Assembly (NCBI RefSeq): GCF_022267315.1
Contig: NZ_JAIKLE010000025.1
Span: 50,485 to 114,484 of the forward strand
Direction: 5' to 3'
Source of the DNA: Maribellus maritimus
GTDB taxonomy: Bacteria; Bacteroidota; Bacteroidia; Bacteroidales; Prolixibacteraceae
Length of the DNA stretch: 64,000 nucleotides
The notes beneath the pieces are model-generated. The model was not told where the DNA came from and made no database searches. It saw only the letters and a list, made by a program, of their open reading frames with translations. The translations under genes were made by a program, and so were the position numbers. Below are positions 18,948 to 27,821 of the stretch, piece after piece (position 1 is the stretch's first letter; each line of letters begins with the position of its first letter).

Positions 18948-20744
18948 TTACCACCCCGTTGTTTGCTCAATACTGGGATTTTCCGCAATAGTACTCAACG
19001 GAATAGGCCACAAATAATGTTTACTTTCATCAAAAACAGGATTGGCCCAATCTGTTCCCTGGTAAACATCGACATATGGCACGCCATTAACCATTGTTGA
19101 CTTGACTACTGCCGAACCTTCCGGATCGATGATTGACTGCATATTAGCATCCCAACGGATACCGAGATCAGGATTTTCCAGTTTTTTACCTTGTTTCCAA
19201 CGTCTCAGGTCATCGTAACGGAAACCTTCCATAAACAACTCGATTCTACGTTCACGCCGAATTTCCACGATCAGAGAAGAAACTCCATCATTTGCATAAC
19301 GAGGATCCATCGGAGGATCTATGGGCATGTGCGGCATGCCTGCACGGTCACGCAATAAGTTGATACTTGCATCTAACCCAGCCTGATCCAGTGTTCCCAA
19401 TTCTGCCATCGCTTCGGCATAATTTAAAAGCGCTTCGGCAAACCGCAAAATAATTGCGGGTGTATCAGATGTATTATATGTGGCATGAGCAGTAGCCGGG
19501 TCATACACTTTACATATCGAATAGCCGGTTTCCGAAGTTTGACCTCCCTGGCCCGAAACACGGGGATAAGTACGTTGCGTGTCTCCATTATTCCAACTCC
19601 AGCGTGTAGCATCATCAGGATGAAGGATTGTCTGGCGTAGCCTCGGGTCGCGATTAGCGAAAACCTTATACAGATCCTCATCTCCCTGGTATTCGGGAGA
19701 CAATGTTATAGGTAATCCATCTGTACAAAGATAATCTTCTACAAAACTTTTGGTGGCTCCCCCGTTGTATCCTCTGTGATAACTTTGCACATGATTTGTT
19801 AATACCCCCAGTTGATACCTCCTCCAATACATCACTTCAGAAACTCCGGTCAGGTCTGATTTCATTTTATGAATGGCCTGATAATCATTTTGCGGATCAC
19901 CGGTACTGTATAGTGAATAAGGTCCATTATCCATTATCTCTTTGGCAGCTTCGGCAGCTTCCTGCAACCACATGTTAGCTTCTGAACCTACACCATGGTA
20001 TTTTCTCCATGTCCCTTCAAACAAGCAAACACGAGATTTAATCAACAATGCAGCCCAACGGTTTAGTCTTCCGGGACCTCCGCCATCACCCCAGTCATCA
20101 GGCAGCCATGTACAAGCAAAGTCCAAATCGGCCAACACATTTGCCATCACCGTTTCCCTTGAATCCAACGGTGCATAAAGTTCCTCCGAGTCAACAGATA
20201 ATTCATGGTCAACCCAGGGAGCCCTTCCGAATTTTGAAATTTTATCCGCGTAAAACCAACCGCGAAACAACCGGGCTTCTGCTTTGTATTTATTCACTAT
20301 TTCTTCAGAAACACCTTTTTCAATAACCTTATCATAATTATCCATTCCAATGTTTACAGCTCTGACAAATTCCCAGCCTTCATCACTCCAACCGTACCAC
20401 TGCGGACCGGAGGGAATACTATGTTTACCCGAGCGAACCTCCTGATATCGGGTGTGGCGGGAATGCCGGGGCGCAATATTATCTGAAAATTCATCAATGT
20501 ACCATATTCCACTGCGATGACTTTCAAAGTCATGGTCGTGCCCCATTAAAATGGGTACAACATCGTCTTCCAAAGTTAAATCGTACAACCAATTGTTGTA
20601 TACCATCAGGTCATTTTCAGTATTCCAGAATGTCTCTCCTCTTACTTCATCTATAGGATATCTCTCGATAAATTCGTTATTGCAGCTCACAAACCAAAAG
20701 GTTGCAAAAGCTACTAAGCTAAGTTTTAAACTATATTTTTTCAT
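18948..20744 (-). CDS. susD: SusD/RagB-family outer-membrane glycan-binding lipoprotein
   Basis: This SusD-like protein of about 598 residues is the surface lid of the SusCD importer and binds the glycan. The ATG at 20744 (MKKYSLKLS) is preferred because an A-rich stretch precedes it; an in-frame ATG at 20762, two bases after the SusC stop, is the alternative. The lipobox is WFVSC. The N-terminal ERYPIDEVRGETFW and the C-terminal LRDRAGMPHMP, RRERRIELFMEGFRYDDLRRW and HYLWPIPLSTIAENP blocks are typical of the family. It is translated right behind SusC and followed by a hairpin. The name is a family label, not proof of starch use. Confidence 0.95.
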   Translation of the reverse strand: MKKYSLKLSLVAFATFWFVSCNNEFIERYPIDEVRGETFWNTENDLMVYNNWLYDLTLEDDVVPILMGHDHDFESHRSGIWYIDEFSDNIAPRHSRHTRYQEVRSGKHSIPSGPQWYGWSDEGWEFVRAVNIGMDNYDKVIEKGVSEEIVNKYKAEARLFRGWFYADKISKFGRAPWVDHELSVDSEELYAPLDSRETVMANVLADLDFACTWLPDDWGDGGGPGRLNRWAALLIKSRVCLFEGTWRKYHGVGSEANMWLQEAAEAAKEIMDNGPYSLYSTGDPQNDYQAIHKMKSDLTGVSEVMYWRRYQLGVLTNHVQSYHRGYNGGATKSFVEDYLCTDGLPITLSPEYQGDEDLYKVFANRDPRLRQTILHPDDATRWSWNNGDTQRTYPRVSGQGGQTSETGYSICKVYDPATAHATYNTSDTPAIILRFAEALLNYAEAMAELGTLDQAGLDASINLLRDRAGMPHMPIDPPMDPRYANDGVSSLIVEIRRERRIELFMEGFRYDDLRRWKQGKKLENPDLGIRWDANMQSIIDPEGSAVVKSTMVNGVPYVDVYQGTDWANPVFDESKHYLWPIPLSTIAENPSIEQTTGW

Positions 20745-20764
20745 TTTTTTTCTTTTTATCATTA

Positions 20765-23700
20765 TTAGAATGTAACCTTAACACCCATCGTATAAACACG
20801 GTCAAAATAGTATTCCTGTGTTACAGTAGAAGTTTGTTCGGGGTCAAGTGGTTTATGCATACCTGTAGCTTCCCAAAGGTTCATTCCTGAAAGATAAACT
20901 TGAGCACGACTAATTCCAATTTTATTTACAAAATTATCCGGCAAGTAGTAACTTAACGTTATATTCTTTAAACGAACATATGCTGCATTTTGCACGTAGC
21001 GTGACTGAGCTATAATATTTTTTTTGGTATTTGTTGATATGTGAGGGGCAGCGAAATATGCGTTGGGATTATCTTCATTCCATGTTTCAGTAATATAGAA
21101 TTCCTCAATATGTCCGGCATTAAAAGGATAGAAAGCATTCCAGTTTCCGTTGTGAGGCAAATAATCACGTTTTAATCTTCCCTGGAAAAATAAATTCAAT
21201 GTCCAGTTCTTATACTGAACATCAGGATTCAACCCAAAATTATATCTGTCTCTGTTGTATCCAATAATCTGGAGATCACCGTGATCATCCAAAGTTCCAC
21301 TACCTCTATTTATTTTTCCATCACCGTTCAAATCTTTATATTTGATATCACCGGCTCTCCAGTTAGCGCCTAGTTGTGATTGGTCAGCATGGGATTCCAC
21401 TTCAGCATCACTTTGAAAAATCCCTTCGGTGACATAACCCCAAATCTCACCTACCTGCTGGCCTACATAAAATTCATCCCCCAATCCATCTTCATCATCC
21501 CATCTCAAATTTCCTGAAGGATTATCGTATTTTGTAATTTCCGATTTGTTATCAGACAAAGCAAGAGTTACACTATATGCCCAGTCTTGCCCTATTCTGT
21601 CGCGCCAGGTCGCTGCCAACTCCCATCCGGTATTTCTTAAATCAGCCGCATTTGACTGTGGTGCATCTGTACCCAACAACGCAGGAAGTCGCACATCCAT
21701 TAACATATCTTTGGTATCGCGAATAAAATAATCAAATGATAAGTCAAATCTCTGATTCAATGTTGTAATGTCAAAGCCAATATTCTGCGTGGTAACAGTC
21801 TCCCAGGTTAACGTTGGACTAACCAACCCCGCAGGAGAAACATAAGGAATTCTTCCGGCTGAAGACATCATATAGGGCGATGCTCCTGATCCCATTGTTG
21901 CAACATAAGGATAATAATTAGTGCCTAACAACTGGTTACCTAATGTACCATATGAAACACGCAATTTCAAATTATCAAGCCAGGTACTTGCTGATTCCAT
22001 AAATGGTTCGTTGGAAAGTCTCCACCCTAAAGAAATTGACGGAAAAAAGCCAAATCGATCGTCTTTGGGAAAACGGGAAGTTCCATCGTAGCGTCCGTTT
22101 GCTTCAAAAAGATACCTGTCTTTGTAGCTGTAATTTAAACGATAAAACAATCCTCTTAAGGTAACATGCGATTTACCGCCAAAAGTTTGCTGAGATCCTG
22201 AAGTAGCATTCAAATCTGTGATTAACGGAGTAATCAAATTATTTGCCTGTGCACTCACATAGGTATTTCTGCCCCATTCCTGATTGTAGCCAACCATAGC
22301 TTTGATAAAATGGTCTTCTAATTCCTGAACTGTATATTCACCGTAAACATTTGCTACATAATATTGGTCGTAATTCGAATAATTTCTGATAAAGTCACTT
22401 CCGCTAAAACCATTTCCAATTTGAATATTTGTTAAATCTGTATTTTGAATTCCTTCAATTTTACTGGCTACATCCTGCCGTTCGCGATGGTAAGTACTGT
22501 AAGAAAAGTCTCCGCGTACGCGCAAGCCTTTAACAGGTGTGAGTGTTATCCCCTGTTTCATCAAAAGCCTTTGTTTGGTTTCTGTATCGCGTCCACCCTC
22601 TTCCCAGTAAGGTAATGCATTTAAACTCAGGAAATATTTTCCAATATATTGTTCATACTGGTCACGATCCCCCGGTTCAAGATAATAAGGTAAATCAGGG
22701 AAAGTGACCATATGATTTGGCTGTACTCTTGCAATAGAATTTATGTTGGTATCCCAGTTATAAAAGTGCGGCTGATCGTTATGTTCTGCACTCCAACTGA
22801 TTTGTTCGTCAAGCGTCATCCATTCGTTAATTTTAAAGTCACCTTTCATCAACACATTGTACCTTTTATACATATAATCTTTATCTCTTGGAATATTTGC
22901 CCATCCCTCTTTATCAATATAACCAAAAGACACATAGTAAGAAGCACTTTCGGTAGCACCTGAAATATTCATGTCATATTTTTGCTGCCACGAGAAGTCG
23001 TCAACAGTCATATCCTTGTAGTCGGTGTAGCCATAACGGCGAAGGTCTCCGTCAAACACTCCCCATTCATTCTCTAATGTGGGATTGTCCTTCCAAGCCT
23101 GAAATCCTGCAATATAATCTTCATCGTAACGGGCCGTACCATTTGTTCTAATTGTAGCTTCATTCCATGCGAGTGCAGCTTTTAAAGGATCTTTTACAGG
23201 ATCGATTAAAAAAATAGGTCGTGTTGCTGATTGCTCGGTCGCCAGCGTTACTGTCATTTTCCCTTGTTTCCCTTTTTTAGTTTCAACCAGGATAACACCA
23301 AAAGCGGCCCTGGCCCCGTATACAGCGGCGGCGGCGGCATCTTTTAATACTGTAATACTTTCAATATCATTAGGATTCAATTTATCCATATCGCCGGGCA
23401 CTCCGTCAATTAAAATAAGTGGTTCTCCTCCATTGATAGATTCCATACCACGAACATTAAAATCGGCGGTTCGTGTCGGGTCACCGTTTCGAATGGTAAT
23501 ATTAAGGTTTGGAATTACACCTTGTAATCCTTGTCCTGCAGAAGTAATCGGACGATTCTCCAATCTTTCAGCTGTGGCAACCCCCACCGAACCTGTCAGG
23601 TTAGCTTTTTTCTGCGTACCGTAACCTATGGCAACAACCTCTTCCAGACCAATGGTTGAAGTGTTCATGGTTACATTAATTGTTGTTTGGTTGCCAACAG

Positions 23701-23971
23701 CAACCTCCTGCGATTCCATCCCAACAAATGAAAATACCAAAACCTCATCATCATTCACATTCGGAATGGAATAATCGCCATCAATCCCTGTCACTGTCCC
23801 ATTGGTTGTACCTTTAATAATAACAGATACACCAGGAAGAGGCAGCCCTCCTTCGTCTTTTACTTCTCCGCTGACGGTTTTCTGAGCGTGCGCGCCAATA
23901 CTTACCGCAACGAAAAAGAAACATAGCATTAAAAAGCTTAACGCTCTTTTAATTCCATTTTTGTTTTTCAT
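20765..23971 (-). CDS. susC: SusC/RagA-family TonB-dependent glycan transporter
   Basis: This 1068-residue outer-membrane barrel imports oligosaccharides with its SusD partner. Domains in order: signal peptide (to GAHAQ, residue 30), CarboxypepD_reg-like domain (KTVSGEVKDEGGLPLPGVSV), a TonB-box-like EEVVAIGYGTQKK, plug domain (LILIDGVPGDMDKLNPNDIE and the AAVYGARAAFGVILVETKKG signature), then a barrel ending in the aromatic segment DRVYTMGVKVTF. The full length and C-terminal aromatic indicate an intact gene. It lies 53 bases after the GH88 gene and shares the operators upstream of that gene. Confidence 0.96.
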   Translation of the reverse strand: MKNKNGIKRALSFLMLCFFFVAVSIGAHAQKTVSGEVKDEGGLPLPGVSVIIKGTTNGTVTGIDGDYSIPNVNDDEVLVFSFVGMESQEVAVGNQTTINVTMNTSTIGLEEVVAIGYGTQKKANLTGSVGVATAERLENRPITSAGQGLQGVIPNLNITIRNGDPTRTADFNVRGMESINGGEPLILIDGVPGDMDKLNPNDIESITVLKDAAAAAVYGARAAFGVILVETKKGKQGKMTVTLATEQSATRPIFLIDPVKDPLKAALAWNEATIRTNGTARYDEDYIAGFQAWKDNPTLENEWGVFDGDLRRYGYTDYKDMTVDDFSWQQKYDMNISGATESASYYVSFGYIDKEGWANIPRDKDYMYKRYNVLMKGDFKINEWMTLDEQISWSAEHNDQPHFYNWDTNINSIARVQPNHMVTFPDLPYYLEPGDRDQYEQYIGKYFLSLNALPYWEEGGRDTETKQRLLMKQGITLTPVKGLRVRGDFSYSTYHRERQDVASKIEGIQNTDLTNIQIGNGFSGSDFIRNYSNYDQYYVANVYGEYTVQELEDHFIKAMVGYNQEWGRNTYVSAQANNLITPLITDLNATSGSQQTFGGKSHVTLRGLFYRLNYSYKDRYLFEANGRYDGTSRFPKDDRFGFFPSISLGWRLSNEPFMESASTWLDNLKLRVSYGTLGNQLLGTNYYPYVATMGSGASPYMMSSAGRIPYVSPAGLVSPTLTWETVTTQNIGFDITTLNQRFDLSFDYFIRDTKDMLMDVRLPALLGTDAPQSNAADLRNTGWELAATWRDRIGQDWAYSVTLALSDNKSEITKYDNPSGNLRWDDEDGLGDEFYVGQQVGEIWGYVTEGIFQSDAEVESHADQSQLGANWRAGDIKYKDLNGDGKINRGSGTLDDHGDLQIIGYNRDRYNFGLNPDVQYKNWTLNLFFQGRLKRDYLPHNGNWNAFYPFNAGHIEEFYITETWNEDNPNAYFAAPHISTNTKKNIIAQSRYVQNAAYVRLKNITLSYYLPDNFVNKIGISRAQVYLSGMNLWEATGMHKPLDPEQTSTVTQEYYFDRVYTMGVKVTF

Positions 23972-24024
23972 AGTAATAGTTTTAGTTAAAAAATAATAAT
24001 AAGTAAATCCTGTTACTCAAAAGT

Positions 24025-25209
24025 TTAGTTGAGCATAGAACTTGATCTTTTTTTCAATAATTCAAGATAATAGTAGTCGGCATAAACAATGGGCACATCG
24101 ATTTCTGAATTATGTGGTTTATGCCCTGTTGAGTGCATCAAAAGAAATCCTTTGTTTTCTCCAACGGAAGCCAGAAAATCGGGTGATGATAACGCCAAAA
24201 ACAGCTTTTCTGAAACATCAAGATATCTTTCACCGTCAGGAGCAAGATATCCCAAGTCATAAAAAGCGGAAGCCATTACTGCCGCCGCTGAGGCATCAAA
24301 AGGCTCATCAGGGACATTCGGAGCATCAAAATCCCAGTAAGGAACCCTGCCTTCTTTTATGCCTGGCTGCTCCAGCAAAAATTCTGCGATTTTCTGCGCT
24401 TGTTCCAAAAAATCCTCGTTGCTGGTTTCTCTGTACATCATGGTAAAACCATAAAGCCCCCATGCCTGTCCTCTTGCCCAGGAACTTTCATGGGAATACC
24501 CCTGATGGGTATGTTTATTTTGAACATTACCGTTTTTGGGATTATAGTCAACTACATGATACGATGAGTTATCTTCTCTAAAATGATTTTCCATTGTCGT
24601 ATAGGCATGAGCAATCGCAACATCTTTTAAATACGCTTCTCCTGATTCCTTTGCAGCCCATAATAAAAGCTCAAGATTCATCATATTGTCAATTATCACC
24701 GGAAAATCCCATTTATCAGAATTGTGATCCCAGGAACGAATACAGCCAACCTCCGGATTAAATCTGGTAGCCAGTGTTTTTGCCGATTGAATTAAGACTT
24801 CCTTAAACTCACTGTTGTTCGTTTTTTCCCAGGCTTTCCCATAGCTGCAGAACATTTTAAATCCCATATCGTGAGTACCACCGTTCCATTGTTCTTTTTT
24901 TAAAGGTAATGTATATTTTAATGCCTCATTTTGCCAGAAATCTTTACCGGTCATTTCGTACATCATCCACAAATTTCCCGGGAAAAAACCACTGGTCCAG
25001 TCACTGCTTTTTACTAATTTCAGTTTCCCGTCTTCAATGGTTCTTGGTGATACCAAAATCGAATCCCGCAATGGTTCCGCAATTTCCAAAGCGTAAGTTA
25101 ATTGTTCCTCTGCATTCGTTATCAACTCGGATTCATTCAAATATTTTTTACCTGAAGAGCATGAGTATGATATGAGGATTGCGAATAAGAAGTATTTGCA
25201 ATTATTCAT
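24025..25209 (-). CDS. GH88 unsaturated glucuronyl hydrolase
   Basis: This 394-residue (alpha/alpha)6 enzyme hydrolyses the unsaturated uronic acid from the ends of oligosaccharides made by polysaccharide lyases. Asp114 in GTHDMGF and Asp174 in IIDNMMNLELL match the two essential Asp residues of the family (known as Asp88 and Asp149 in the Bacillus enzyme; spacing 60 against 61). SSWARGQAWGLYG is the typical substrate-site motif. A hydrophobic N-terminus ends in ISYSC, a relaxed Bacteroidota lipobox, so it is probably a periplasm-facing lipoprotein. It is the first gene of PUL 1 and is preceded by two LacI-type operators. It is the only GH88/GH105-type enzyme seen for the many lyases of the locus. 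Confidence 0.92.
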   Translation of the reverse strand: MNNCKYFLFAILISYSCSSGKKYLNESELITNAEEQLTYALEIAEPLRDSILVSPRTIEDGKLKLVKSSDWTSGFFPGNLWMMYEMTGKDFWQNEALKYTLPLKKEQWNGGTHDMGFKMFCSYGKAWEKTNNSEFKEVLIQSAKTLATRFNPEVGCIRSWDHNSDKWDFPVIIDNMMNLELLLWAAKESGEAYLKDVAIAHAYTTMENHFREDNSSYHVVDYNPKNGNVQNKHTHQGYSHESSWARGQAWGLYGFTMMYRETSNEDFLEQAQKIAEFLLEQPGIKEGRVPYWDFDAPNVPDEPFDASAAAVMASAFYDLGYLAPDGERYLDVSEKLFLALSSPDFLASVGENKGFLLMHSTGHKPHNSEIDVPIVYADYYYLELLKKRSSSMLN

Positions 25210-25661
25210 GGTCTAGTTAAATTATATTAAACTCTTTTCAAGATATAAAGGAATCCAGCCTATTAAGCACAGATCCCTTTCATCGTTCTAACTAAACTAT
25301 ATTGGTGCTTTTAAATAGATAGTCATTAATTATTCTCATTTAAGTTAGTTCTACAAATGCAATCGATTGCAGCAATCGATTGCACTAATATAGAGAAAAA
25401 CACACATTTAAAAATATGCTATAAAACATATACAACTTGAATATACAAACTCAATCCCGTTTTTTTCCTCCGGATTTTATCATCCGCAACAACACATAAT
25501 TGTTTTTAAAGCATTGCTGATCATCACAAAAACTGTTTCGAAATCTAAAAACATGTCGTACAAAACATTGTCAAGTTCGATTATATGATATTTTTCTTGT
25601 CTTGTTTGTTTTGATACGTCTAACTTCGGTCTACAAAAAAGCTTTAACAATATAAATAGAT
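25210..25661 (+). other. Divergent intergenic region with PUL 1 control sites
   Basis: This 452-base A/T-rich region separates the leftward PUL from the rightward CoA-transferase. It holds the tandem LacI-type operators (25358-25384). CAAATGCA at 25354-25361, read on the minus strand as TGCATTTG, is one base off the TAnnTTTG box and overlaps the operators; it is a weak promoter candidate. I see no convincing small gene here and no clear promoter for the rightward gene. Confidence 0.6.
25358..25384. promoter_or_regulatory. Two tandem LacI-family operators
   Basis: TGCAATCGATTGCA (25358-25371) is a perfect palindrome that fits the LacI-family pattern TGNAANCGNTTNCA. A second copy, GCAATCGATTGCA (25372-25384), follows with no gap and lacks only the first T. 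The sites lie 149 bases upstream of the GH88 start. They probably bind a LacI-type repressor or activator that senses a product of PUL 1. No LacI gene is in the window. Confidence 0.75.
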
Positions 25662-27023
25662 ATGAAAGTAATTAAGGATATCTCAGAAGCAGTTAATTCA
25701 ACAACTGTAAAACCAGGGTCAGTAATCTATACAGGGGGGAATGCAGCGACACCTCAGACTTTACTGCAACAACTGGTGAAAGATAAATCGATAAAAAACG
25801 TCGAATTAATAAGTATTTTACTTTTGGGTGATATTCAGGAATTATTTAGTAATGAATCATGTCAACGCATAAAACACAGGGTTATTTTCTCAGGACCATA
25901 TTCAAGAAAAGCATTAAACGAGGGACTGGCTACCTACCAGGTGATGCACCTCTCGAATGTTCCCTTCCAAGTCAAAAATTATTTGAAGCCTAATGTAGTT
26001 TTCATCCAGGTCAGCGGCCCTGACAAAGGGGGCAATTACAGCTACGGTACCACAGTGGAAGGGGTTCAGGCTGCGGTTAATACAGCCAAAGCAAATGGAG
26101 GTATTGTAATCGCCGAGAGAAACAGACAAATGCCTTTTATTTTGGGAACAACCATCGACGAATCGAATATTGATTTTTTAATTGACACAGATTACCCTCT
26201 TCCTGTAATTCCTTATTTGCGCCCCGATGAAACAGCACATAAAATAGGCCGACTAATAACCGAACTATTTATTACTGATGGATGTACTTTACAATATGGC
26301 ATCGGCAAGGTACCTGAAGCTGTGACTGACGCTGTTATCGATAAAGGAATTAAAGATATTGGAATATACACCGAGCTATTTACAGACTCCATGCAAAAAC
26401 TCATTGAGAAGAAAATAGTTACAAACAAATTTTCAGACGTTAACTTTTCTATTTCATCTATTTTCCTCGCAAAAGACAAAAACGGCTACGACTGGCTCGA
26501 TTACAACAGTTCGGTACAGAACCGGCCCTGCAACTTTACCAATAATATTTTACGTATTGCCCAGCAACACAAAATGATTGCTATTAACAGCGCAATTGGA
26601 GTAGACCTTCATGGAAATATTTGGGCCGATTCTTTAAAAGGAAGACAAATCTACAGTGGAATTGGCGGACAAGCAGACTTTTTGCGTGGTTCTATTTTAT
26701 CGAAAAATGGTTATGGCATCATCGCGATGGAATCAACAACCAACAATGGTATTTCCAAAATCATCGATATGTGTCCGGAAGGAATTACGACTACTGCTAT
26801 TGCCGCTGATCCTGTCGTAATTGTTACCGAAAACGGCGCATTTAATCCATTAGGACTGAATCTGGCAGAGCATGCAATAGGCATAGCTCATCTGGCAGAA
26901 CAGAATACAAAAGAAATGTTACTTCGAAAAATATACGACAGTCCTGAGTTTTACAAACCGAGAGAAGCATTAAGCGATAAAAGTCCAAAAGGATTTATTC
27001 CTTATGAATCAATTGAAAAATAA
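25662..27023 (+). CDS. Acetyl-CoA hydrolase/transferase family CoA-transferase (4-hydroxybutyrate CoA-transferase type)
   Basis: This 453-residue cytoplasmic enzyme moves CoA between acetate and another carboxylic acid, or hydrolyses acetyl-CoA. GIYTELF carries Glu238, matching the catalytic Glu238 known for Clostridium aminobutyricum 4-hydroxybutyrate CoA-transferase. The later INSAIGVDLHGN and IYSGIGGQADFLRG blocks are the CoA-binding signature of the C-terminal half. Length is normal for the family. The gene diverges from PUL 1 and is followed 27 bases later by a thioesterase, so both probably handle short acyl-CoAs. The acid substrate cannot be told from sequence. Confidence 0.88.
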   Translation: MKVIKDISEAVNSTTVKPGSVIYTGGNAATPQTLLQQLVKDKSIKNVELISILLLGDIQELFSNESCQRIKHRVIFSGPYSRKALNEGLATYQVMHLSNVPFQVKNYLKPNVVFIQVSGPDKGGNYSYGTTVEGVQAAVNTAKANGGIVIAERNRQMPFILGTTIDESNIDFLIDTDYPLPVIPYLRPDETAHKIGRLITELFITDGCTLQYGIGKVPEAVTDAVIDKGIKDIGIYTELFTDSMQKLIEKKIVTNKFSDVNFSISSIFLAKDKNGYDWLDYNSSVQNRPCNFTNNILRIAQQHKMIAINSAIGVDLHGNIWADSLKGRQIYSGIGGQADFLRGSILSKNGYGIIAMESTTNNGISKIIDMCPEGITTTAIAADPVVIVTENGAFNPLGLNLAEHAIGIAHLAEQNTKEMLLRKIYDSPEFYKPREALSDKSPKGFIPYESIEK

Positions 27024-27050
27024 ACCTTAAATTAGTTGCAAAAGGTTTTT

Positions 27051-27413
27051 ATGGAAAATTACAAACTGGTTTTACCCGGCGATCTTAATCAAAACGGCTA
27101 TCTGTATGGAGGAAATTTGTTAAAATGGATTGACGAATATACCTGGATTGCAGCAACGTTGGATTACCCGGGAAGTAGTTTTGTAACTGTTGCCCTTGAT
27201 AAAGTAACCTTCAAAAAAGGTGTTAACAAAGGGTCAATATTAAAATTCGATATCGAAAAAACACATGTAGGGAAAACATCGGTTCAATACCTGGTGAAAG
27301 TATTTTGCCAAAACAATTGTAATACTGATTTAGAATTAATTTTTTCAACACATATCACTTTTGTAAATCTCGACAAAGACGGTCGCAAACAAAACCTCAG
27401 AGATATTTCCTAG
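27051..27413 (+). CDS. Hotdog-fold acyl-CoA thioesterase
   Basis: The ATG at 27051 (MENYKLVLPG) is chosen over a TTG at 27036, giving 120 residues. PGDLNQNGYLYGGNLLKWID is the hotdog thioesterase motif of the YciA/BFIT-like acyl-CoA hydrolases: a conserved Asn before the Gly-Gly turn, then a helix with Asp. It should release free acid from acyl-CoA in the cytoplasm, probably as an oligomer. It is likely cotranscribed with the CoA-transferase 27 bases upstream. Substrate chain length is unknown. Confidence 0.82.
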   Translation: MENYKLVLPGDLNQNGYLYGGNLLKWIDEYTWIAATLDYPGSSFVTVALDKVTFKKGVNKGSILKFDIEKTHVGKTSVQYLVKVFCQNNCNTDLELIFSTHITFVNLDKDGRKQNLRDIS

Positions 27414-27821
27414 AAAAATAAGGCGATGAAGGGCACTTTAATTTACAAAAAAAAAGCCAAAACTTCCTTATAAAAAAACATGCTTTTAAAATACATATTT
27501 AGGTGTTATACAATATGTTGAATTGATTCCCGAAAAGATTTTTTTGTATTATTTTCGAAGTCGGTTTTTTTCACTAACATTTGGTAATTCTAATACATCC
27601 CAATTTGTACAATTCTGTTTTACCATATTATCTTAAATCGCTAGACTCTGAAAGTTGTAAAACAACCAAAATAACGAATAATTACTTCGAAAAATTCTCA
27701 ACGAGCAAAAGACGATCGAACGGAATTCGTTAAAGTTTGTTATTACAATTTGATATAGACAGTACAGCTATAGACTTATTCTTTTTAATAATTAAATCAT
27801 TAACTTTTTAAAACTACAGTT
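27414..27821 (+). other. Non-coding stretch upstream of acs
   Basis: These 408 A/T-rich bases lie between the thioesterase and acs. I see no supported gene. Two near-matches to the Bacteroidota minus-7 box, TAACATTTG and TACAATTTG, each have a three-base instead of a two-base spacer, so I do not call a promoter. GTTGT-AAA-ACAAC forms only a weak 5-base stem. The promoter of acs is presumably here. Confidence 0.5.

Noticed and set aside
1..25209. PUL 1 as an alginate locus, because several heparinase-fold enzymes resemble PL15/PL17.
   Set aside because: No PL6/PL7 alginate lyase motif and no KdgF or DEH-reductase gene was seen, while GH78, sulfatase, PL8, PL25 and GH88 point elsewhere.
26590..26610. 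INSAIGVDL in the CoA-transferase looked like a lost catalytic Glu (some relatives have Glu at this Gly).
   Set aside because: The catalytic Glu of this family is in the GIYTELF motif and is present at residue 238.
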